A DNA stretch of 64,000 bases from Roseisalinus antarcticus (lineage in GTDB: Bacteria; Pseudomonadota; Alphaproteobacteria; Rhodobacterales; Rhodobacteraceae). This document shows positions 26,158 through 37,600 of the stretch, one piece after another. The position numbers were made by a program, and so were the translations under genes. The stretch is taken from NCBI RefSeq assembly GCF_900172355.1, contig NZ_FWFZ01000010.1:1-64000 (forward strand). The letters run 5' to 3'. Every line of letters begins with the position of its first letter. Within the stretch, counting starts at the first letter, position 1. The notes below the pieces were generated by a model. That model had not been told where the DNA came from and did no database searches. It worked only from the letters and a program-made list of their open reading frames with translations.

Positions 26158-27117
26158 TCAGACCCCCTGCGGCAGCGGCCTGCCCTCGGCCCAGGCCCGC
26201 ACGTTCCGCACCGCGACCATGCCCATCGCCACGCGGGTCTCGAAGGTGGCCGAGCCGAGATGCGGCAGCAGCACGCAATTGTCGAGCGCGGTCAGCCGCG
26301 CCGGCACGTCCGGTTCATTGACATAGACGTCGAGCCCGGCACCCTTGATCGCGCCCGCTTCCAGCGCGTCGATCAGCGCGGTCTCGTCCACCACCTCGCC
26401 CCGCGCTATGTTGATGAAGATGCCCGAGGGCTTCATCGCCGCAAGCGCCGCGCGGTCTATCAGCCCGGTGGTTTCGCGGCCGCCCGGAACCGTGACGACC
26501 ACGAAATCCGCTTCCGACATCAGCTCGGCCAGGCTCTCCACCTGCCGCGCGGGCAGGCCCGCGTCCTTGCGGGACCGGTTGTAGTAGATCACCGGCATCG
26601 AGAAGCCGTAATGCCCGCGCCGCGCCACGGCCTGGCCAATGCGGCCCATGCCGACGATCCCGAGCGTCTTGCCCGTCACGTGGGTGCCCAGCAGACCCTT
26701 CGGGCCGAACCCGCTCCAGGCGCCGGAGCGCACCATCCGCTCGCCCTCGCCGGCCCGCCGCGCGGTCGCCAGAAGCAGGGTCATGCCGATGTCGGCCGTC
26801 GCATCGGTCAGGACATCCGGCGTGTTCGACACGACGAGGCCATGCGCCTTGGCGGCCGCGTCGTCGATATGGGAATAGCCCACGCCGTAATTGGACAGCA
26901 CGCCACAGCGGATGGTCCCGGCCATCTCGAACACCTGCGCCGAGAAGTCGTCGCCGATCGTGGGGATGATCGCGTCATAGGTCTCGAGCGCCCGCGCCGC
27001 GGCGGCGGCATCCAGCGCCCCGTCGCCCTCGGTGACATCGAAGCTTGCACGCAAGGCGTCCAGAACCGGCGCCAGCGTCTGCCGGGTGATCAGCAGTTTC
27101 TTTCCGGTCGCACTCAC
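26158..27117 (-). CDS. D-2-hydroxyacid dehydrogenase (glyoxylate/hydroxypyruvate reductase-type)
   Basis: A 319-residue NAD(P)-dependent D-isomer-specific 2-hydroxyacid dehydrogenase. The Rossmann motif is GIVGMGRIGQAVARR and the catalytic triad is visible: Arg in INIARGEVVDE, Glu in DVYVNEPDVP, His in LLPHLGSAT. Substrates in this family include glyoxylate, hydroxypyruvate and other 2-oxoacids; the exact one cannot be read. Its start overlaps the stop of the tRNA-binding protein gene (ATGA), so the four minus-strand genes from 28845 down form one unit. Confidence 0.9.
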   Translation of the reverse strand: MSATGKKLLITRQTLAPVLDALRASFDVTEGDGALDAAAAARALETYDAIIPTIGDDFSAQVFEMAGTIRCGVLSNYGVGYSHIDDAAAKAHGLVVSNTPDVLTDATADIGMTLLLATARRAGEGERMVRSGAWSGFGPKGLLGTHVTGKTLGIVGMGRIGQAVARRGHYGFSMPVIYYNRSRKDAGLPARQVESLAELMSEADFVVVTVPGGRETTGLIDRAALAAMKPSGIFINIARGEVVDETALIDALEAGAIKGAGLDVYVNEPDVPARLTALDNCVLLPHLGSATFETRVAMGMVAVRNVRAWAEGRPLPQGV

Positions 27118-27452
27118 AGCATCCGCCCTCCGATTGGCACGTCCTTGTCCGGCGCGATCAGAACGACCCCGCCGTCGTCGTCGTGAACGCCCAGCACGAG
27201 CACCTCCGACATGAATTTCCCGATCTGCCGGGGCGGAAAGTTCACCACGCCCATGACCATCCGGCCCACCAGATCCTCTGGGGTGTACTGCGCGGTGATC
27301 TGCGCCGACGAGCGGCGCTCGCCGATCTCGGGCCCGAAATCGACCCAGAGCTTGATCGCGGGCCTGCGCGCCTCGGGATAAGGCTCGGCCCGCAGGACCC
27401 GCCCCGCCCGGATGTCGACCTTCATGAAGTCCTCGAACCCGATCTCAGCCAC
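27114..27452 (-). CDS. tRNA-binding domain protein (CsaA/YgjH type)
   Basis: A free-standing OB-fold tRNA-binding domain like the anticodon-binding tail of some synthetases; E. coli YgjH and Bacillus CsaA are relatives, CsaA with chaperone-like activity. The 112-residue sequence starts (V/M)AEIGFEDFMKVDIRAGRVL, and IKLWVDFG, SSAQITAQYTPEDLVGRMVMG and NFPPRQIGKFMSEVLVLG are typical. I take GTG 27452, preceded by GGAG, rather than the upstream ATG at 27485. It overlaps proC by 8 bases and the dehydrogenase by 4. Confidence 0.9.
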   Translation of the reverse strand: MAEIGFEDFMKVDIRAGRVLRAEPYPEARRPAIKLWVDFGPEIGERRSSAQITAQYTPEDLVGRMVMGVVNFPPRQIGKFMSEVLVLGVHDDDGGVVLIAPDKDVPIGGRML

Positions 27453-28260
27453 GTCCGAGCTCCCGCGAGCGCTCGGCCGCCGCATGGACCGCCCGCCGCA
27501 GAAGCGCGGGGAACCCGGCCTCTTCGTCCATCAGCACCTCAAGCGCCGCCTGCGTGGTGCCGTTGGGCGAGGTCACGTTGACGCGCAACTGCCCGGGATC
27601 CTCCTCTGCATCCTCCGCCAGCTGGCCGGCCCCGCCCACGGTCGCCCGCGCCAGTGCCAACGCCAGCTCCGGGCTCAGCCCTTCGGCCGCACCCGCCGCG
27701 GCCAGAGTCTCGATCAGGTGAAAGACATAGGCCGGACCTGAGCCAGAGACGGCGGTGATCGCATCCATCTGGTCTTCGCTCTCCAGCCGCACGGTCTGCC
27801 CGACGGCCCCGAGCAGACGTTCGGCCAGCGCAAGGTCCGCCTCGCCCGCGACGCCGTTGCCGATGGTCGCCGTGATCCCCCGGCCCACGGCCGCGGGCGT
27901 GTTGGGCATCGCCCGCACGATGGGCGTCTGCGGCCCCAGCGCCCGCTCGAACCGCGCAAGCGAGGTTCCGGCCGCGATCGAGACGAACAGCGTCTTGCCG
28001 CCGCCGAAATCGGCCGCCTGGGGCAGCGCGTCATCCATCATCTGCGGCTTGACCGCGACGAGGACGACCGCGGGGCTTGCCGGGACCTCCTCGTTCAGGT
28101 GAACACCGCGGCCCTGCAGCCAGTCGGAGGGCTTGGGGTCGATCACCCAGACCGCCGACGGGGACAATCCGCCGGCCAGCCATCCGGCCAGCATCGCCGA
28201 GCCCATTTTTCCGCAGCCAAGCAGGACGAGCCCGCGCTCTTCTATGTCATTCAGTTTCAT
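27445..28260 (-). CDS. proC: Pyrroline-5-carboxylate reductase
   Basis: The last step of proline synthesis, reduction of pyrroline-5-carboxylate with NADPH. 271 residues: nucleotide-binding LVLLGCGKMGSAMLAGWLA, then VRAMPNTPAAVGRGITA and the signature AVSGSGPAYVFHLIETLAAA with TSPNGTTQAALEVL near the C-terminus. The last segment is the conserved active-site tail. It lies 84 bases after the YbjN gene and begins an overlapping run with csaA/ygjH. Proline, like ectoine, is a compatible solute, which fits a salt-tolerant host. Confidence 0.95.
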   Translation of the reverse strand: MKLNDIEERGLVLLGCGKMGSAMLAGWLAGGLSPSAVWVIDPKPSDWLQGRGVHLNEEVPASPAVVLVAVKPQMMDDALPQAADFGGGKTLFVSIAAGTSLARFERALGPQTPIVRAMPNTPAAVGRGITATIGNGVAGEADLALAERLLGAVGQTVRLESEDQMDAITAVSGSGPAYVFHLIETLAAAGAAEGLSPELALALARATVGGAGQLAEDAEEDPGQLRVNVTSPNGTTQAALEVLMDEEAGFPALLRRAVHAAAERSRELGRG

Positions 28261-28316
28261 GTCGGCGAGTTTTGCCGAGGCCAGAGGCAGATGCCAACCC
28301 GTCGCGACCGGAGCGG

Positions 28317-28340
28317 CCAGAAAATTCGCGAATTTTCTGG
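28317..28340. repeat. 24-bp perfect palindrome, core ATTCGCGAAT
   Basis: CCAGAAAATTCG at 28317-28328 followed by its exact reverse complement to 28340. It shares the central ATTCGCGAAT with the twin palindromes at 19383-19427. It lies four bases after the ybjN stop and 57 before the proC start, so for the minus strand it could act as a terminator or as a dispersed intergenic element. Confidence 0.85.
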
Positions 28341-28344
28341 GGCG

Positions 28345-28845
28345 TCACGCGGTGCCGTAGGCTTCCGCAATGGCCACCTGGATCGCATCCTTCGGCGAGT
28401 GCCCGCCCCAGGTGACCAGTTGGAACGCCGGATAGAACCGCTCCGCCCCCATGACCGCGGCACCGATCAGCGTGTCGATCTGCTCGGGCCCCGCGACCTG
28501 GTCGCCGGCCAGCACCAGGCCATAGCGCCAGACCATCAGTTTCTGCTCGTCCCACCAGGTGAAGGCCCCAGACCACACCAGGTCGTTGGCCCGGTTCAGA
28601 ACCTCGTAGAGCTCGCCGATACGATCCTGCGGCGGCTCCATCTCGAAGGTGCAGATCAGCCGCAGCGTCTCGTCATAGGCCGACCAGGCGAGCGTGATCG
28701 AATAGGTCCGCCATTGGCCTTCCACGGCCATCGCAATCTGATCGTCGCCGATGCGGTCGAATTCCCAATCGTAATGCTCGGCAATGTGTTCGACGAGGTC
28801 GATCGGGTGAATGTCGTCGCTCTGGATGTGTTCGGTCAGCGCCAT
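28345..28845 (-). CDS. YbjN-domain protein
   Basis: A 166-residue cytoplasmic protein with the YbjN fold: VEHIAEHYDWEFDRIGDDQI, then LTYSITL-like RTYSITLAWSAYDETLRLIC and ELYEVLNRANDLVWSGAFTW. YbjN proteins bind type III secretion chaperone-like partners and affect motility or stress in E. coli, but their role in alphaproteobacteria is not known. The ribosome site AGGAGG lies eight bases before the ATG at 28845. It heads the proC cluster. Confidence 0.85.
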   Translation of the reverse strand: MALTEHIQSDDIHPIDLVEHIAEHYDWEFDRIGDDQIAMAVEGQWRTYSITLAWSAYDETLRLICTFEMEPPQDRIGELYEVLNRANDLVWSGAFTWWDEQKLMVWRYGLVLAGDQVAGPEQIDTLIGAAVMGAERFYPAFQLVTWGGHSPKDAIQVAIAEAYGTA

Positions 28846-29221
28846 GGTCGGGCCTCCTGTAGTCTAGCGAAAGGCCCTGGGCAGCGCCCCAACCGCTAGA
28901 TGACTGCTCAAGGGAGGCGGTGCATGGCCGACCTCCTCACTAAATATGGTGGACGCCGGCCTTGAGGCTGTAAAGCAGTTTCTTGGGGACAAGTTCAATT
29001 TCCCGGCCCGTGGCCGGCCTTGCCGCGGGAATGGGCGATCCTGAAACTGCCCTGACCGGGGCGGGCCGTCGGGGATGAAGGTGCCGGCGCGGGCCGCCTT
29101 GTCCTGCCATCTTGCCCTGACGAAACCGGCGCATTTCACCCGATCGGGACTGGCATCGGGGCACGGCGCATGGTTCCCTGCCCCCGACCCTTTCATTTCC
29201 CTGCCAAACAAGGATCGAACG
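28846..29221. other. Divergent promoter region between ybjN and the M42 peptidase
   Basis: About 376 bases between two divergent genes. I see no coding frame I trust and no clear promoter pair. A few weak inverted repeats occur in the middle (around 29005-29035). Confidence 0.4.
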
Positions 29222-30253
29222 ATGAATATCGACCTTCTCAGACGCCTTTGCGAAACCCCCGGCGTGCCGGGCCACGAAGAGCGTGTCCGCGCCCTGATCG
29301 AGGCCGAGGTCGGCGGGCTCTTCGACGAGGTCTCGACCGATGTCATGGGCTCGCTTCACTGCGTGCGTCGCGCCGCCAGCGAGGGCGCACCCAAGGTCAT
29401 GTTGCTCTGCCACATGGACGAGATCGGCTTTCTGGTGAGCCACATCACCGACAAGGGCTTTGTCTACCTGCAGCCCGTGGGTGGGTTCGACCCGCGCAAC
29501 CTCTTCTCGCGCCGGGTCCTGGTCTGCACGGGGTCGGGCGATCTGAAAGGCGTGATGAACCCGGGCGGCAAGCCGGTCCATATCTCCTCGCCCGAGGACC
29601 GCAAGAAGGTTCCCGAGGTCAGCGATTTCTTCGTCGACCTCGGACTGGGTGCCGCCACCGCCGACAAGGTCAGCATCGGCGATTACGTGGTCATGGACGA
29701 GCCCTTCCTCGAGATGGGCGACAAGGTCGTCTCGAAGGCGCTCGACAACCGGATCGCCTGCTGGCTCGGCATCGAGTCGATCCGGGCGCTGGGCGACGGC
29801 GGGCGCGGGGCGGAAATCCACGTCGTCTTCACCACGCAGGAGGAGGTCGGCCTGCGCGGGGCGCGGACAGCGGCATTCAAGGTCCGCCCCGACATCGGGA
29901 TCGGCATCGACGTCACGCTGGCCTGCGACACGCCCGGCGTGCCCGAACAGGACCGGACGACCGTGCAGGGCAGCGGCTTCGGCCTGCATATCCGCGACGG
30001 CAGCTTCATCTCGGACAAGGCGCTTGTGGCCGAGATTGACGCCCTCGCCCGTGACAAGGGCATTCCGTTCCAGCGGACCATGCTGCGGTCGGGCGGCCAG
30101 GACGGCGCCGCGGCCCAACAGGCCGCCGCCGGGGCCCGCGCCATAGGGATCACCGTGGGCACGCGCTATATCCACACGGTCACCGAGATGGCCGACACCG
30201 CCGACCTCGGCGCGGCACGGGATATCCTGGCGGCCTATCTCCACAGCCTCTGA
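29222..30253 (+). CDS. M42-family metallo-aminopeptidase
   Basis: A 343-residue dinuclear-metal aminopeptidase of family M42 (related to glutamyl aminopeptidases and the so-called endoglucanase M). Metal ligands are visible in order: H in LLCHMDEIGF, D in ALDNRIACW, the EE pair in FTTQEEVGLRGA, D in IDVTLACDTPG and H in YIHTVTEMAD. The start at 29222 is preceded by AAGGATCGAACG; the frame extends upstream to 29075 without conserved residues. It faces the RTX gene and ends in a shared hairpin. Confidence 0.92.
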   Translation: MNIDLLRRLCETPGVPGHEERVRALIEAEVGGLFDEVSTDVMGSLHCVRRAASEGAPKVMLLCHMDEIGFLVSHITDKGFVYLQPVGGFDPRNLFSRRVLVCTGSGDLKGVMNPGGKPVHISSPEDRKKVPEVSDFFVDLGLGAATADKVSIGDYVVMDEPFLEMGDKVVSKALDNRIACWLGIESIRALGDGGRGAEIHVVFTTQEEVGLRGARTAAFKVRPDIGIGIDVTLACDTPGVPEQDRTTVQGSGFGLHIRDGSFISDKALVAEIDALARDKGIPFQRTMLRSGGQDGAAAQQAAAGARAIGITVGTRYIHTVTEMADTADLGAARDILAAYLHSL

Positions 30254-30280
30254 GGCGGTCCGCTTGCAGGACATGACGCA

Positions 30281-30307
30281 CCGCGCATGGGCCTATCCCA
30301 TGCGCGG
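30281..30307. terminator. Bidirectional terminator hairpin
   Basis: CCGCGCATGGG at 30281-30291 pairs perfectly with CCCATGCGCGG at 30297-30307 over a 5-base loop, between the converging M42 peptidase (ends 30253) and RTX (ends 30325) genes. Confidence 0.65.
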
Positions 30308-30324
30308 GCGCAGTGGGCGACCTG

Positions 30325-31612
30325 TCAAAGCAGGGACCAGTCGCTCTCGTCGACCTCGTCCATGCTCCAGCCTTCGACGATGATCTCCTTGCCGCTGGCA
30401 AAGAAGATCCGCACGCCCAGGGTGCCGTCCGGCCCGAAGCCCTCGAACCCCGGCGTGTCGCCGGCAAAGAGCAGCATGTCCATCCCGTCCTCGAACCCGG
30501 TGACCACATCGCTGTCCGCGACGCCGAGGTCGCGGAAGATGAAGATGTCGCGGCCGTTGCCCCCGTCATAGACGTCGTTTCCGACACCGCCATCGAGCAC
30601 GTCGTTGCCGGCGCCGCCCCGCAGCATGTCCGCCCCGACGCCGCCGTCGATCGTGTCGTCGCCCGCTCCGCCGGCCAGGTCGTCGTCGCCGGACCGGCCG
30701 AACAGCGTATCCTGCCCTTCTCCGCCGAGGGCCCGGTCAGCCCCCCGTCCGCCATAGATCAGATCCTCGCCATCGTTGCCGACCAGCGTGTCGGCCCCGT
30801 CGCTGCCCTTGAGCACGTCGTTGCCGGCGCCGCCGCGAAGCTCGTCGTCGCCGCGGCCGCCGTTGACCATGTCATCGCCGCCGCCGCCGAAGAGCGCGTC
30901 GTTCCCGGTGCGGCCGTAGAGGTCGTCGTCATCGGCGTTGCCGTTCAGCCGGTCCTCGCCCGCGCCGCCGAACAGCAGGTCATTCCCGCCGCTGCCGTTG
31001 ATCGTATCGTCACCGGTCCCGCCCGAGAGCATGTCGTCCCCGGCGCCGGCGCGCAGGTAATCGTCGCCCGCGCCACCGTCGACGGTGTCGTTGCCCCCGC
31101 CGCCGTAGAGGTCGTCGTTGCCCTGCTGGCCGTACATCCTGTCGTCGCCGGCATTGCCGTTCATCCTGTCCGCCCCGGCACCGCCATAGAGCAAGTCCTC
31201 GCCCGCGCCGCCGTTCAGGGTGTCGTCGCCGTCGCCACCGCGCAGCAGGTCGTTGCCCTGGCCGCCGCGCAGGTAATCCGCGCCGTTGCCGCCGTTGACG
31301 GTGTCACGCCCGCCCCCGCCGTAAAGGTGGTCGTCGCCGGTATTGCCCGACAATACGTCATCGCCGGCGTTGCCGTTGAGCCGGTCGCGGCCGCCCCCGC
31401 CGAAAAGCACATCGTCGCCGGTGTTGCCGTTCAGCGTGTCGTCTCCGGGCCCGCCGACGACAGTGTCGTCACCGGCGCCGCCGCGCAGGTAATCCGCACC
31501 GGCCCCGCCGTCGACGGAATCGTTGCCGCCCCCGCCGAACAGGTCGTCGTTGCCGGACTTGCCGAACAGGCTGTCCGCCCCGGCATTGCCGTTGATCCGG
31601 TCGCGGCCCGCC
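30325..31612 (-). pseudogene. C-terminal RTX/secretion end of the giant gene, cut off by a frameshift
   Basis: In this frame the RTX repeats continue without a break (RINGNAGADSLFGKSG, DDVLFGGGGRDRLNGNAG, DYLRGGQGNDLL and many more GGxGxDxUx nonamers). They end in a non-repeat tail, DIFIFRDLGVADSDVVTGFE then GMDMLLFAGDTPGFEG, KEIIVEGWSMDEVDESDWSL, that looks like a type I secretion signal. It belongs to the gene at 31431-55661. Repaired, the whole frame spans 25,338 bases. Without repair this part is not translated from the main start, and the protein would lose its export signal and ~395 residues. A GTG at 31410 could in theory start a separate product. Confidence 0.85.
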
Positions 31613-34600
31613 CGCCATAGAGCAGGTCGGTGCCCATGCCCCCGTTCAGCGTGTCGTCGCCGTCGCCCCCGATCAGCAGGTCGTCATCCGCCCCGCCGCG
31701 CAGGTAGTCGCCGCCGCCGCCGCCGCTGAGCGTGTCGCGGCCGCCGCCGCCGAACAGGAAATCTCCGCCGATCCCGCCAAAGAGCCCGTCTTCGCCGGCA
31801 TTGCCGTTGAGCCGGTCGGGCCCGCGCCCGCCAAAGAGCTGGTCGGCCCCGGTGCTGCCGTTCAGCGTGTCGGCGCCGTTGCTGCCGCGCAGCAGGTCGT
31901 TGCCCGCCCCGCCGCGCAGGTAGTCGCCGCCGCCGCCACCGTCGAGCGTATCATTGCCGCCCCCGCCGCGCAGGTCGTCACGGCCGCCGTCGCCGCTGAC
32001 GGTGTCATTGCCGTCACCGCCGCGGACCGTCTGGGTGCCGCCGGGACGGGGGCCGCCACCGGTGACCGGCGCGTCGTTGCCTTCCCCGCTCGATCCGCCC
32101 GTGCCACCGGAGCCCGCGCCGGCGCCACCGCCATCGCCACCGCCGGACGTTGCCGCAACCGTGAACTGGAAGGTGTCGGAGGCGACTGCGGTGCCATCCG
32201 TCGCCAGAAGCTCCAGCGCCAGCGGGGTCGCGACACTGCCCGGGGCAGTCCCGCTCAGCGCGGTACCGTCAAAGCTCATCCAATCCGGAAGCGGCAGGCC
32301 GTTCGCGAGACGCAGCGCCAGCATCAGCGGATCGCCGTCCACATCCTCGAACACCGAGGCCGGGATGGCGATGTCGAAGGCCCCGCCGCCGGTCACGGTC
32401 TGGTCGGCGAAGGGCGCGACCACGGTCGGCGCGTCGTTGACCGCCCGCACCGTCAGCCGGAAGAGGTCCGAGATCGTCGCGGTCCCGTCGCTCGCCGAGA
32501 CCCGGATGTCGAGCTGGCCGTTAAAATTCGCGGGCGGCTGCCCGGCAAGCCGCAGGGTCTCGGTATCCGCCGACAGCCATCCGGGCAGCGGGCTGCCATC
32601 CGACAGGGTCAGATCGAAGCTCAGAGCCTCGCCGTCGGGATCCGAGAACAGGCCCTGCTGCAGGGTGATGTCGAACGCCATGTCCTCGGTCACGAAGCGG
32701 TCCGAGAAGGCGCCGCCGAGGACGGGGATGTCGTTGACCGCCTCGATGTTCAGGTCGAAGTCGCGGGTCGTGGTCTCGATCCCGTCGGTGGCGCGGGCCT
32801 GCAACTTGAGGGTCCCGTTGAAGTTCTCCGGCGGGTCCCCGATCAGGCCGAGCGTCGCGGGATCGAAGCTGAGCCACGACGGCAGCGCGGCGCCGTCCGC
32901 CTGGACCACCGAGATCGTCAGCACGTCGCCGTCGATGTCCGAGAAGGCGTCGCCGGGCAGGGATTTCGCGAGCCGCGTGTCCTCGGTCCCGAAGATGTCG
33001 GGCAGGCGTCCGATCACCGGGTCGTCGTTGGCCGGATCGAGCAGGACCGTGACCTCTCCCTCGGCCGCGGCGCCGGTGCTGTCGGTGATGGCATAGCGGA
33101 AGCCGGCCGTGCCGTTGTCGCGGTTGAGGTCGGCGTCGGGGGTGAAGACGACATTTCCCAGACCGTCGAGCGCGACCGTCCCGCCCACCGCGTCCGACAC
33201 GCCGGTCACGGCGCGGGGATGCCCGTCGGCGTCGCTGTCATTGGCCAGAAGCGTCGACAGCGGCGTGGTCAGCACGGCGTCTTCGGTGCCCGTCAGCGTG
33301 TCGTCGACGGCCACGGGGTCGTCGTCGACCGGCAAGACGTCGACGGTAAAGCGGCCCTCAATCTCGATGCCGGACGCGTCGGTGATCACGTAGCCAGCAC
33401 TCAGGATGCCATTGGCGTCGGGCCCGGCATCAAAGCGGATCTGGTCGCCCTCCATCGACACTCTGCCACCCGAGACCCTGACGAAACTGATCGGGTCGCC
33501 GTTGGGGTGGATGTCGTTCGCCAGCAGGTCCGCCGGGTCGATCAGCAGGCTCTCGCCCTCGCTGATCGGGCCGAAGGCGTCGGGGAAGGCGATCGGCAGG
33601 GCCTGGTCGGTGGTCACCCCGATCAGCACGTCGGCCCGCGCGGTGCCGCCGTTGCCGTCGCTGATCCGGTAGGAAAAGCCGCCGTTGCCGAAGAAATCCG
33701 CGCGCGGGGTGAAGGTCACGGTGTCGCCGGTCAGCTCGACCGCGCCGTTCACCGGGTCAAGCACGCCGGTCAGGCTGAGGCCGTCGCCCTCGGGGTCGGT
33801 GTCGTTGTCCAGCAGGGCGGCCACGTCGATCTCGATCGCGGTGTTCATCGCGGTGAGGTACCCGTCGTCCTGCACGCCCACGGGGTCGTCGTTGATCGGC
33901 GCATAGCTGACGGTGATCTCTCCGTCCGCGGTCAACCGGCCGTCGGTGATGCGGTAGCCGACCGTGATGTCGCCCACGAAATTCTCGCGCGGGACCAGTT
34001 CATAGCTGCCGTCGGGCAGCAGGTTCAGCACCCCGTTCTCGACGTCGGGCAGGAAGCGGACGAAGCTCAGCTCGTCGTCGTCCGGATCGGTGTCGTTCGC
34101 AATCAGATCGGCCTGCACGAGGTTGATCGTGGTATCCTCGTCCTCCGCGAAGCTTTCCGGGCGGGCGATGGGCGCACGGTTGGTGCTGGCCAGCACGACG
34201 GTGACCGAGCCGGTGTCCTCGCCGTGGATATCGTCGGTCACGACGTAATCGAAACTCGCTGTGCCGGCGAAATCGGCATCGGGTGTGAAGGTGATCGTGC
34301 TGCCGTTCAGCGCGACGCTGCCGTTCGCCGCGTTCAGCACCTGGACCAGGGACAGCGTGTCGTCGTCGATGTCGGTGTCGTTGGCCAGAAGGGCGGCCGC
34401 ATCGATGACGACCGGGGTGTCCTCGAACCCGGTCACGCGGTCGTCGACGGCCACGGGCGGCTGTTCGGTGGCCAGCACGTCGATCCGGACTGTGCCGGTG
34501 CCGGTCGCCCCGTCCTCATCGCGGATCGTGTATTCGAATAGCGCGGCGCCCGCGAAATCGGCCGGCGGAACGAAGGTGAATTCGGCCTCGGCGTTGCCGT

Positions 34601-37600
34601 CCACGGGCAGTGCGACGGGCGTCACATGGGTTTCCGTGGCCCCGGTGGAGGTCACGAGGATATCCAGCCGGTCCACCAGGGTCAGCGGCGGGGTGCCCGA
34701 AAGCGCGCCGGTGTCCGCGTCGATGCTCAGCCAGTCGGGCAGTGCGCTGCCGTCCGACAGGGTCGCCGCATGGGTGACACCCGCGCCGAGATCGGGGATC
34801 GGCGGCAGGTCGGCGCGGATCTCCCTGGTCACGACGGACAATGTGCCATCGGTGACCGGGCCCAGACCGGTCAGCCAGACCGGGCCGCCGTCGGGATCGG
34901 TGTCGTCGTCGAGCAGGTTCAAGATCGAGAAGGACAGCTGGTCGATGTCCAGCACCTCGAAGGCGTCATCGCCCGCGACCGGGTCGTCAGGCAGCGGCAG
35001 GACGTTCAGCACCACGGTGGCCGGCGTGTCCTGCACGGCGTCCTTGGTGTCGCGGGCGGTATAGCTCAGCACGATCCCGCCGGTGAAATCGTCCGGCGCG
35101 TCGATGCCGATGAAATCGTCCAGCGGCGTGATCGAGATCCCCGGACCGGCCTTGGTGTCCAGCAGCGGGTCGATCACCAGCGGCATCACCAGGGCGAAGG
35201 CCGGGCGATCCGCCTCGGTCGAGGCGGTGACGTCGACCCGCGCGTCGATCCGGCCGACCCAGGCATCGGGCGGGGTGCCGCCGAAGCGGCCCGAGGCGGC
35301 GTCGAAGCTCAGCCAGTCCGGCAGCGGCGAGCGGTCTGCGGTTTGCGCGTCCAGATCCTCGTCCCCGGCCAGCGGCAGGGCCATCAGCCCCAGCGCCTCG
35401 AAATAGGGATCGACCGCGAAGAGGTCGTTCAGCCGCGGATCGAGCGGCGCGAAGGGATCTATGGCAACCTCGATGCCGAAGGCGGGCGCCCCGGCATCCT
35501 CAGGTGTGAAGCTCACGCGGACGCGGGTGATATCCTCCTCGGCATCGGGGGCCACACCGGTCAGCGACAGGCTGCGGGTGCTGTCGTCGAAGGTCAGCCA
35601 GGCCGGCAGGTCGCGGCCGGTGGATTCCGCAGCGCTCCAGCTGCCGGTCCCGAGCGGCGCAAGAAGGGCTGTTTCGGACCAGACGACGCCGGTCGCAAGC
35701 CCCAGGCTGTCGGCGGGGTCGATGGTCAGCAGCTCTGTCCGCGCGACCGGCGCGCCGCCGGCCGGATCGGCATAGGCGAAGACCAGCGCCACGTCGAACG
35801 GCGGAGCGGTGTCATCGGGCGCAACCCCGGCAAAGCTGAGGGAGGCGGCATCGAACGACAGCCAGCCCGGCAGCGGGCTGCCATCCGCGAGCGTCGCGGT
35901 GACGCTGTTGGATTGCGGCAGGGTGATCGTCACCGGATCGCCGGTGAAATCCGCCGGATCGAGCTGCGCATCGACGGAGTGCTCGACCTCGTCCCCGGTC
36001 ATGCGATTGATGTCCGTGAGGCTCAGCGTCACATCGACGGGGGGCGCACCCAGCGGTGGCGTGCCGGCAAAGCTGGCCGTGGCCGCATCGAAGCTCAGCC
36101 AGTCGGGCAGCGGGTCGCCGCCTTGCAGGGTCGCGCCGGTCGCCAGCGTTTCGATCACGAGCGGCGTCTCGGGGGCGAGCGGCCGGTCGTAGATCACCGG
36201 CTCGGGTGAGATCTCCACCGGCCCGGCCGCCAGATCGAACGTGTCGAGGACGAGGGCGCGTTCGACCAGCACCGTCTCGCCGCTCAGCAGGTCGGGTCGG
36301 GCGAAGGTCACGATGATGCCGACGGGACCGGCGTCCGCCTCGGGCGGGGTGCCACTGAAGGTGAGGCCGCCCGCATCGAAACTCAGCCAGTCGGGCAGCG
36401 CGCTGCCATCGGCCTGCCGCACCCCGATCGCCTGCGCCTGGGACACGGTCCCGACGTCGGACAGGCCGCTGCGGTCCAGCGCCGGACGCAGGGCGAAATC
36501 CACGTTGACCTGGCCCAGCAGGGTCACCTGCTCGAAGAACAGCACATCGCCCTCGTCGTCGCCGTCATTGGCGAATGCCTCGGCGGCGGTGACCGACAGG
36601 ACCGTGTCCTCGTCCGCCCAGAGCACGTCGTCGCGGATCATCGGCGGGTCGTTGCGCGGCACGATGTTGACGGTGACGACGGCGGTATCCTGGTCCCCCT
36701 TCTCGTCCTCGAGGATATAGGTGAATCGGGCCGGCCCGTTGTAATCCGCCCGCGGGATGAACAGGATCGACCCGGTACCGTCGTATTCGACGCGGCCGTT
36801 CTCGGGGAAGCGTTCGATGCCGACGATCGAGATCGCATCGCCGTTCCTGTCGCTGTCGTTGGCCAGCAACAAGGCAGTGTCGATCAGCAGCGGCGCGTCC
36901 TCGAAGGTCTCGAGCTCGGGCATGTTGCGGTCGTTGACCGCGGTCGGCGGATCGTTGAGCGGGCGCACGCGCACCTCGACCCGGCCCGAGCCATTGGCGC
37001 CGAAACTGTCGGTCAGCTGGTAGGTGAAGGCGGCATCGCCCAGGGCTGCGCCGTCAAAGGCGACATGGGTGGCCGCGTTGCCCGTGGCGGCATTGCCGCC
37101 GGCGTCGGACAGGAACACGCTGCCGTTCGACCCTTCGGTCACGCCGGTCAGGGTAAAGCTGTCGCCCTCGGGGTCCTCGTCGTTGCTGAGCAGCGCGTCG
37201 ATCTCGAACAATGCGGTCTGGCCAAGCCGCGCGACCCGGTCGTCTCGCCCGCCGCGCGGGCCATCGTTGACCGGCGCGAAGGTCACCTCGACCTCGGCGG
37301 TCGAGGTCAGCCCGTCCGGGTCGGAAATCGTGTAGCGGAAGCCCGCAAAGCCGAAATGGTCGCGCTGAGGGTTGACCGTCACGACCCCACCGAAAATGCC
37401 CACGTCGGCATAGGAGCCGGTCTTCAGCGCGCCCGGCGCCAGCGGCAGGCCGTCCGCGCCGATCAACGGCGCGAACCCGATGATCGAGAGGTCGTCGCCG
37501 TCGATGTCGCCGTCGTTGCCCAGCAGATCGGCGATGTCGATGGTCAGCGGCGTGTCCTCGATGCCGAGGATGGGACCGTCGTTGTTCGCTTGCGGCGGGT

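Noticed and set aside
31431-32236. Possible separate small gene at the end of the giant frame (ATG-like starts in the RTX block)
   Set aside because: The sequence is simply the wrong frame after the one-base deletion; the RTX repeat continues in the neighbouring frame.
33219-34541. Several plus-strand frames of 400-530 codons between 33200 and 38600
   Set aside because: All antisense to the cadherin/Ig-like repeats of the giant gene, with the same compositional cause.
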